From Didymodactylos carnosus (Eukaryota > Rotifera > Eurotatoria > Philodinida > Philodinidae): a DNA stretch of 31,184 bases. Position 1 is the first letter of the stretch, and every line of letters begins with the position of its first letter. Of this stretch, positions 23,301 through 31,184 are shown one piece after another. The stretch covers positions 1 through 31,184 of the forward strand of contig CAJNOQ010001471.1 of the NCBI GenBank assembly GCA_905250885.1, written 5' to 3'. The position numbers were made by a program, and so were the translations under genes. The notes beneath the pieces are model-generated. The model saw nothing but the letters and a program-made list of their open reading frames with translations, made no database searches and had not been told where the DNA came from.

Positions 23301-24772
23301 GTGTCGTATCTAGTATGACTTACAGAAAAGTTTATGGACATAATCACTAGTTTTTGCTTGTTTTTAGGTGAAAATCGAGCATTATTCAGTGAAAAACCTG
23401 TTCAATATGTCTTTAGTTTGTTGTTGACTGGACAATTTGAAGCAGCTCTAGATCTGTTGAATCAAATCGATACATTAAAATCCCATTCTGTTCATATAGC
23501 AATTTATCTACAAGAAAATCGTTTATTATCTATAACATCAAATTTAGATAGTCCAATGTGTATGTATAGTATTAACTTCACACATTTTATGTGTTTATTT
23601 TTATTTTATTTTTTGGCGTCATAGTAATACCAGATCCAGTTAATCATGAGCCGCTGAAGTCATTAAATTATTTTCGTTTAATATTGAATTATACCGAAAA
23701 ATTTCGTGATAGTGAATTATGGCAAACACTCAACTATTATTATTTGTTGAAAGATCTTCGTCAGATGAATAATTCAAATAGTAGTGAAAATTGTTTTATA
23801 ATAACTTTAGGAAATTTAATTAAAAATGAAACAACAAATAATTTAATGGAACGAATATTTGGAATTAATACCAATGGAGTAGAAAAAGATGTAAGATTTT
23901 TTATCTAGATTTTCTAAAAGAGAAAAATGTTTTTTTTTTTTATTTATTTTTAGTCTCGTATGTTGGATCATCTGGGGGTTGATAGCGGAGTGGTCACATC
24001 GAATGTTGCACTTTATCTAGAAAAATGTGGTCATCTTGAGAAAGCTGCACTTCTATATGATCGTGCTAAGGTATGAAGAAATGTTAATGATGTGGACGAT
24101 TTTACACATGAAAAAATTGTTTGATTACTGTTGACTCATTTATGTAGCAGACATCTTGAAAATGAAGTATTTTTTTCTTTTTAGAAATTGAAACATGCTT
24201 GTTTAATCTACAATCGTCTATTATTTGAATCAATTCGTTCATTATTATCATCGACTCCATCATCCGAATCGTCAATGATATCATGTGCTCGTTCATTTGC
24301 CACTCGCCTCTCTAATCAATCACCAAATGATATTGATCAAAATTGTACAGCATTATTCACCTTGCTTGATATTTGTTCTTACATTCAATTTTATAAAAGT
24401 GAACAATATGAAATGGCCTATAAAATAATTCAACAATTAACGTTATTACCATTTTCTCATCAACAATTAGATAAATGTGTTGAAGCAATGAATTATTATT
24501 CAAATGAAGTCGCTGAATGTTATCCAGATTTAATATTAATTACATTAAAAATTATGGCACATTTAGCCGATAATTCATCTTCATCAAATCTAATATCGAC
24601 AACATCGTTCGATCAAAAATCACAAATTTTATCGGGTCATAAACAATTTTCTGATGAATTGAAACGACAAGCTGATATTATCTTTCGTTTTATTGGTGTA
24701 TTGACTTTTAAATTTCATAATAATGTTCATGCTCAATTAATGGAATGTTTTTCTAGAATTAAAATGGCTTAA
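20399..24772 (+). CDS. NUP93: NUP93, nuclear pore inner-ring scaffold nucleoporin (NIC96 family)
   Basis: Nup93 anchors the inner ring of the nuclear pore and binds Nup62 complex, Nup188/205 and Nup155. Twelve coding exons: 20399-20896, 20968-21096, 21152-21223, 21287-21382, 21438-21577, 21638-21773, 21838-21935, 21998-22398, 23368-23559, 23625-23890, 23954-24070, 24185-24772; total 910 aa (human 819). The first 60 or so residues are Ser/Thr/Pro/Asn-rich, an extra N-terminal extension. Family landmarks in order: GIDIKRIQDQFQQID, VHEYLKKEREKALLTMLR, LARGLTNLEAAYAKV, LPIWSILFYCLRAGDLQSAL, NPFKRLVLW, DDLLWLRLAQIVF, LFSEKPVQYVFSLLLTGQFE and AALDLLNQI, NHEPLKSLNYFRLILNY, VALYLEKCGHLEKAALLYD. These parallel the human protein throughout. 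I start at ATG 20399 (MTTSQNRW) because it follows an acceptor-like TTTTTCAG. The intron after exon 8 (22399-23367) is 969 bp, about ten times the others, and holds a foldback element. AATAAA at 24912 is a candidate poly(A) signal. Confidence 0.93.
22488..23255. mobile_element. Foldback element inside the NUP93 intron
   Basis: The left arm 22488-22720 and right arm 23028-23255 are reverse complements with scattered mismatches. Landmarks: ATCCTTGATAGTGTTCAG on the left pairs with CTGAACATTATCAAGGAT on the right; ACATCTTCGCTTTTT with AAAAAGCGAAGATGT; CTTATTTAATATTTT with AAAATATTAAATAAG. The loop, about 22721-23027, is 307 bp and less AT-rich. No transposase is visible, so it is non-autonomous. 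Transcribed with NUP93, it would form a long stem in the pre-mRNA. The exact ends and target-site duplication could not be fixed by eye. Confidence 0.85.
22766..22958 (+). other. Coding-like ORF in the loop of the intronic foldback element
   Basis: The frame reads VPVSFTTPTIVTMKNS, then PPTVTLLDIIKRSSSGVTTA and VIGFEIASQCSESF, and ends LRNQ-stop. The base mix is like the exons here rather than the introns, and TTTGTGCCTGTTAG before it resembles a splice acceptor. I do not recognise the protein. It could be a captured gene piece or chance; the opposite strand is open as well (22951-22682). Confidence 0.35.
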
Positions 24773-26562
24773 CATGACGTATTATACTTGTTGCCTTCTT
24801 ACAGAAGAGTATTGCTATTAATGTGTATTTGTTTTTCTTTATGTTAAATATGTTCAGATATAGATATTTGTTGATGTACTAGCTAAAAACGTTTGTGATA
24901 ATCTTTAAAAGAATAAAAATACAGTTCATTTGACTTTATTAAAAAAGTCGATTAGACTTTTACATCTCTTATTGTCTTAATCTTTTATTTGATCATACAG
25001 ATGTCGTCAGCTTTTAATTCTGAGGATTATAGCTAATCTAGAATGGACTGAAAAATCATAAAATACAATTCAAAAAGTTGAATAGCAGATAATAATGAAT
25101 ATTCCAGTGAAAGTGTTTTTCAGTAGAAGGTCATTAACTATAGTATGATAGGCTAAAAGTAAGATACTCACCGCGTGAGAAGAGATGATAAAAAAATTTT
25201 CGTTTATTGATCGATTACTTTTTTATGAAATATCAGACATATCCTATAGTATGAATGAAAAACATCTCGATTGATTTTTGTGTGTGCTGCTTTTCAGCAT
25301 AAATATCATTTGCCTTTCTAAAGAGTCTGCATTCTTGTAGCTCAAAATATATGCCTAACATGTCCGAGGGAAATTACACAATACGCGTGTTGCAGGGAAA
25401 ACGCCCCTTTCAAATTATGAAACTATATTGCTCGTTTCTATGATGCCTGACTCATTATTTTTAACTGTAAACCATGACATGAGGTTTGTTTTTCTATTTA
25501 AATTTTTTTTTGAGAAAGAAAAATGCATGTTAGGTCAGAATCGTGTTTTCTAGAGTCATTCATTCTTGCTTTTGCAAAAGAGAAGTTTATCACTGATGTT
25601 CAGTTGATAAAATGTGATTGCTATAATTTTTCGAACTCCATAGTCACGATGTTTGAAAAATTGTAGATATCTTGGTTAGATTTGTTCGAATATTATGTAA
25701 GTTTCTCACTACATTCTGAACTTATTCAATTAACCACATTGTACTTTCACCGGCTAAATGATTCGTTTATTTGTTTTATTTATCTAACCGTAAATAATAT
25801 CCATATCTTTAAACAAACTATTGATATTAAATGTCGTGTACAATTGGAAAATGTCACCGACTAAACTATAGCAGAAAATGAACTGACTAAAAAGTAAAAT
25901 ATTTTTTTTTTATCCATTAATAATATGTACTGTTGATAATACTGTCTATGTTTTCGAATGTGTCGTGCATCACCATTTTAGTACATTTGTTTATTTAATT
26001 CATAATGTTGAATAGAATAGGATCATCGCTTGAACAAATATAACTCGTTTTTGTACGCCGTTCAAATAGAACATGATGAAAGATTATTGGTACGAAGTAA
26101 AGGGATAGAAATAAAAACGGATATAACTTTTTATATATGATCCGATTTTTACTTCTGTATACTAAATATTTTTCAAAAATAACATATGTACTCTATTTAA
26201 ATCATAGTAGAAAGATATGTGAACTATAAATGTTTTTATTTAACGAATATTCCTTATTGATTCATAATACGTATAAATGGGTTTTTTTGTTGTTCAAATT
26301 TTGAGTGAGTATTGGAATTCATACTAATATATTTTCTAGACTAGTGATTGTTAATTTGCTTAGTTATTTTACATACTTTAAAGCAAAAGAACAATGTTCA
26401 TTTTCTGAAAGGCGTTTTTAAATACGAGCAAAAAAACTTGAAAGAAGTCCTTTGACACATTTGGAAATAACTCGTAGAATCAGAATTATTTCAATATAAA
26501 CAGCAGTTATTTTTCTACTATTGTATTTTTGTTGTAGATCTGAGATTTCTAGTCATTTAATT
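24773..26562. other. Intergenic region between NUP93 and the EML gene
   Basis: It holds the NUP93 3' end (AATAAA at 24912) and the EML promoter. GTATTTTTGTTGTAG ending at 26537 looks like an acceptor 25 nt before the EML ATG, so the EML 5' UTR probably contains an intron. The ORF at 25682-25864 has no support. Nothing else stands out. Confidence 0.55.
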
Positions 26563-29500
26563 ATGAATAATACAAACGGCGATGCACATGAATCATCTAG
26601 TTCAGTCTTAGATGAGAATAATTCAATTGACACACATATGAATGGCAATCACGATGGTCAATTATTTCAATTACAACAACGTATAGATGAATTAGAAAAT
26701 ATAGTAGCACAACTAAAACATATGCTGCTCGAAACTTTGAAAAGAGTGAATATTTTAGAGGCGAATTCGGATAGACAAACTGTACGAAAGTCAAAGAGTC
26801 CAGGTTAATTAGCTACATCGTCAACTATTTTGACTTTTAAAATTTATTTATTTTATTTTTTCTAGTAAAAAGTGATCGATTATCGGTAAATAATTCAGAG
26901 CCTCATCGTAAAGTTTCTTTACCAACATCTCATATATTGAAAATAAATACTGTCGATTTACAATCAAAACAACAGCAACAACAACGAACAAAATCTTGTC
27001 TTCCAATATCGTCGACAAAAACACCGAGTAAATGCAGTTCTAGAGAAAGTATTAGTAGTGTGACTGGTACAGGATCTCAACCATTGATTTTACTCACAAA
27101 GTCTGCCACTACATCAAAAAAGATCCAGCATCATCATCCGATATCTCCAGCATACAATAACGGTAAGATCATTTTATGATCTTAGTTTAGCTTTGTTTTT
27201 AAACCACTTCCCCTCGTTTAGACACGAAGTGTATTCGTTTTAATCATAATGCGCGGTCGACATCTCTTTATGTTCCATCGTCGTTTGATGAAGATGCCAA
27301 ACATTTGGATATACCAAATCCATTACCGGGGGAAATATTAAAATTAGAATGGGTTTATGGTTATCGTGGCAAAGATTGTCGATCAAATCTTTATGAAATA
27401 GCCACTGGAGAATTAATCTATTTTACAGCATCTATTGTTGTTTTATATAATTCCGAAGAACATTCACAACGACATTATCTTGAACATACAGATGATATTA
27501 AGTGTAAGTTTTCCAGACGTCCTTACCGAATATTAGACTATTAATCATAAAATTTAGCAAATTGTATTAATATTATTTTTATCTTAATTAGCGCTATGTA
27601 TTCATCCAGATCAAGTAACTGTAGCAAGTGGACAATCATCATCAGCCAACAATACTACATCAAATTCACAACTAGCTCACATAAGAATATGGGATTCAAT
27701 CTCATTACATACGACTAGAATTATCGGCATTGGACAATTTAATGTGGCTGTATCGTGTCTGAGTTTTTCGAAAGGTGACAGTGGAAAATCGTTATGTGCT
27801 GTGGATGAAGGTTTAGAACGAACATTATCGATATGGAACGTTGGCTCTGGTACTCAACTAACTAGCACTAAAGTAAAAAGAATATCTTGTTACGTTGATT
27901 CATATTTGTGTGCAAAATAAAAGTTTTTCAGTCTGTAATGATTAAAAAATAGCAATATTTAGTTACTTTATTACTTCTGTTTGCTTTAAATACTTCTATC
28001 TCATTCAGCTGAAATATGTATTTATTTGTTTATTCTAGTGTCATAGTGGTCCTGTTGCAATGGCTGAATTTCATTCATCGGATCCTCATATGATTGTAAC
28101 GTGTGGAAAACAACATATTGACTCTTGGCGATATGATAGTAATGAACTGAAGAAAATATCAGGCCTTTTCGGGGTGAGTTAATCGTAAATTTGTGGACAA
28201 AGTTGATTTTATAGTTTAGCTCTCTGACTTCATTGACGTTTACTTTTTTTTCTCTCTTTAGAAAGATACTCCTAAATTTATTGTATGTATCGCATTTTGT
28301 GCTAATGGCGATGTCTGTTCTGGAGACTCAGAAGGAAATATTCTTATTTGGAGTAAAAGAGGTATATTTTATATCTCGTTATTGAAAGTTAACTAACCTT
28401 TATACTGTTTAATTTTTTTTTTCAGAGTTCAAACTAAATCGTACAATAAAAAATGCTCACGATGGTTCAATTTATTGTATCCTAGTTTTGGAAGATACTA
28501 TATTAACTGGAGGAGGAAAAGATGGAATGATCATTGAATGGAATACAAACTTTGAAAAGACTACTCAAACGTATAAGGTGAGATCAAAACTCCACTCTAC
28601 TCACATACACATATGATCTACTCTGGTTTTCTTATTTTTAGTTAAATGATTCAATGGGATGTGTGCGTACAATAGCTTCCAGTCGTGGGCCTATGGTCGC
28701 CATTGGTACAACAAAAAATTTGATATTACACGGTTCTATATCTGTTGGATTCAGTACCATTGTCGATGTACATATCTTTTACTATTTTATATTTGCATTA
28801 TATTAATTATATCATTCTTAAATTTAGAACCATCACGATGAATTGTGTGGCTTAGCCATTCATCCTAGTGAGAAAAAGTTTCTAACGTGTGGAAACGATG
28901 GTTTAATATTTTATTGGGATACGTTAACTCATTCATTTCTATGGCGTTATTCACTTGACGAACCAATTCATTGTACAGCATTTCATCCTTCAATAGACGT
29001 TGTGGCTATCGGTCTCAAAAAACCAAAATGGTTGATATTCGATTGTATTCAGCATAAAATATTACATTCACAAAACGAAGGAACTGATCAAATTCAATGT
29101 TTACAATATTCACCAGGTAGCTGTAATGAAAATTGATTTTTTATTTGTCTATGTCGGATGGACAAAGGTTATTCTTTAAAAATAGTCGCAATTATGAATC
29201 GTTTTTCGTTTTGATTATAGACGGAACATATTTAGCAGTTGGCTCTGGCGATCATTGCATTTATGTTTATCCGTGTGAAAATGGTTTAAAATATTCAAAA
29301 TGCTCTCGATTAATAGTAGGATCATATCCGTTATAATAAGTTGTCAGTCTTTGTATTTTTTTCTTCTCTTTAGGGCCATTCATCATTCATTACACATATG
29401 GATTGGTCTAAAAATGGCCAATATTTACGTTCAAACTCTGGTGATTATGATCTTATTCATTGTAAGTATTGATGTAGTCTGAACAAATGAAGTTTATATC

Positions 29501-30161
29501 ATCTGTTAATATTAAGTTACACTGTACAAAATGCCAGTGAACTTATAACCTTTGAAAATGAGCACTAAGCATGCTATATTTAATATTCTTCACTATTGTG
29601 CATGTCTATGAGATTATGACATGCATCAGTAAAATTAACCTTCTATAATAAATGTAGTCACATTTACTGAATATGCTTTATTCATAATAAAAAACGAGAC
29701 AATTTTCTTCCATAATATCAACATTCATTTTCCTTAGGGGAAATTTTGTCATATAAACAAGTCTCACAACCTGATACTGTTCGTGATATTGAATGGGCAA
29801 CATGTAATTGTACGTTATCCTATACGACATATGGCATTTATAACGATGGTGCTAATATCGGTTGTTGTTCACGTTCATTCAATGAAAAGCTATTGATATG
29901 TGGCGATGATAATTGCCGAGTTAATCTTCTTTCTTATCCATGTAACAAACCAAAAGTATGAGCGTATTTAACTTTTGCCAATCTTTCAATCATTTTTTTT
30001 GTTTATTTTTATTCTGTTTTTATTAGGCTGCACGTCATTCATTTTGTGGTCATGGTGGTCCTCTAACGAATGTTGCTTTTGTTCCGGATGACGATACACG
30101 TGCAATATCAACCGGTGGTATTGATGCAACAATTCTTCAATGGACAGTTGAATTGTCTTAA
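26563..30161 (+). CDS. Echinoderm microtubule-associated protein-like (EML1-4 type)
   Basis: EML proteins bind microtubules and shape spindle and interphase arrays. Thirteen coding exons: 26563-26803, 26866-27162, 27222-27503, 27592-27872, 28039-28173, 28262-28361, 28426-28577, 28642-28767, 28828-29116, 29221-29315, 29374-29461, 29738-29955, 30027-30161; total 812 aa with all phases consistent. Order of parts: an N-terminal coiled coil (LFQLQQRIDELENIVAQLKH, about residues 27-60) like the EML1-4 trimerisation helix; a basic, Ser/Thr/Gln-rich linker that would contact tubulin; the HELP motif (PGEILKLEWVYGYRGKDCRS, then ASIVVLYN, QRHYLEHTDDIKS); and WD repeats of the tandem propeller (RIWDSIS, LSIWNVGSG, DGMIIEWN, LIFYWDT, DGTYLAVGSGDHCIYVY, GHSSFITHMDWSKNGQYLRS, NSGDYDLIHWE, ISTGGIDATILQW). 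The coiled coil argues for the EML1-4 branch rather than EML5/6. The start is the first ATG after an acceptor at 26537. The longest intron is 276 nt (29462-29737). Which of EML1-4 it equals cannot be said; one ancestral gene is likely. Confidence 0.94.
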
Positions 30162-31184
30162 TTCAACTTGCAGATTTATTTTCTATTTTTTGTTCACTTT
30201 AATGAAATGTTAACAAATCTCTATTTTTGTTCGTTTGTTTTTGCTTGACTTTTTAGACAACAATGGTTATATTTATAGTCTGTGTTTTAGAAAACGTTTT
30301 AATGTTTGATAAGTGTGCAAAATGTTTTTCTTAATCCTATAAGGCTTGAGTTTAATTAGTTTTATTTTTAGACGTTTTATGCGCCATGTTATTTGTTAAT
30401 TGCTTTTTCTGATTAAAGTTTTACTTATTAGAACTTTTTATCTTCTTAATTTAAAACCGTTTGTTATAAGTTTCATCTCTAACATTGAAAAATTCACACT
30501 GCTCCAGCTTGATCTCCTGTTTTTAAAATTATCGATGTTTTAGGTTAACTTAACTTGAATTTGTCACATCTACTATGATCTCGCTTTTTACAGCATATTT
30601 TCCACGGTTTCTTTTTCTAGAGCTTACGTTTATTATTTGTAGTCAGTCAACAATTTTTCTCGTCAGTAAGAGAATGCGTTTCTATTTTTATTCATTTATT
30701 TCCGTTGTTCTTTTAAAATTACAATCAGATATTTACAAAAGATCTCAGAACACTTACTACTTGCTTACATGTGTGTGTTTTATTTCGGTTTCAACATGTA
30801 TTTGTTTATTTTCGATATTTATTTCCAATCTTTGGCTTTGCGTGTTTGTAAAAATAATAAAATACAGATAAATACTCCGGTTAACCGTTATTTTATTAAA
30901 CTTGTAATGAATAAAGAAAATGAATTTTAATAGCTCTAAGTGAGAAAGGTGAACACTAAATTCTATTTTTTCCCCTCTTGACATCAATTTAGATATCGTA
31001 CTAGAAAGTATTATAACAGCAGCTAGAAAATATACACAACTTATCTTTTCATGTAAGATGCACGGAAAGCAAAGAAATAGTGGAATTTATTTTTCGTTGT
31101 TTTATACACCATTCGATAGAGAATTTAATGGTGATCACGAATATGTGCTCCCTGAATTTGTTTAGGTTTCCTTCCGGTCGAAAA
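30162..31184. other. Region downstream of the EML gene
   Basis: It contains the EML 3' UTR; ATTAAA near 30413 is a candidate poly(A) signal. ORFs at 30575-30871 (plus) and 30987-30757 (minus) overlap each other, are Phe/Ile/Ser-rich translations of AT-rich DNA and have no supporting splice sites. No other feature is seen to the window end. Confidence 0.5.

Larger units (their letters stand above)
22399..23367 (+). other. Oversized NUP93 intron 8
   Basis: The donor GAG|GTAAAG and acceptor TTTTTAG|GTGAAA join NEG-G-ENRALF, matching the family spacing (human DYGESHF). The other introns of this gene are about 55-115 nt. The NUP93 frame stays open for about 150 nt into the intron, so retention would add some 50 unrelated residues before a stop at 22548-22550. 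Confidence 0.9.

Overview
The window reads as nuclear DNA of an invertebrate animal. It is strongly AT-rich, and its genes are split by many short GT..AG introns, mostly about 50-110 nt. It encodes metazoan proteins: SEPSECS, NUP93, an EML-type microtubule protein, a CCPG1-like ER membrane protein, a VPS53 piece and a neuropeptide-type precursor with an LDLa module. Gene density, intron size and codon style would fit a bdelloid rotifer such as Adineta or Rotaria. That placement is an inference from style, not from a marker gene.

Layout. (1) Positions 71-815, minus strand: a secreted precursor like prohormone-4/IDLSRF-type peptides, with one frame break at an A7 run. (2) About 900-11,400: roughly 10 kb with no convincing gene. 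It holds several inverted-repeat (foldback, MITE-like) elements, a 57-bp tandem duplication, a 1.19-kb element with terminal inverted repeats filled with about 30 copies of a GTTATAAC-centred motif, and a GC-richer block with a hairpin. (3) 11,450-13,144, minus: complete two-exon SEPSECS. (4) 13,549-15,007, minus: a VPS53-like fragment with a frame break and no N- or C-terminal part, probably a pseudogene. (5) 15,863-18,867, minus: a ten-exon gene for a single-pass membrane coiled-coil protein with an N-terminal LIR-like motif, most like the ER-phagy receptor CCPG1. (6) 20,399-24,772, plus: NUP93 in twelve coding exons; one intron is 969 bp because it carries a foldback element. (7) 26,563-30,161, plus: an EML1-4-type protein in thirteen coding exons.

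I joined exons by hand from splice consensus and family similarity. The joined frames close without remainder for SEPSECS (518 aa), the CCPG1-like gene (791 aa), NUP93 (910 aa) and EML (812 aa), which supports those models. The minus-strand block and the plus-strand pair diverge from the 1.5-kb gap at 18,868-20,398. The genes share no pathway; they are ordinary housekeeping neighbours. The most unusual material is the repeat-filled TIR element (8,626-9,813) and the foldback element inside the NUP93 intron (about 22,488-23,255).
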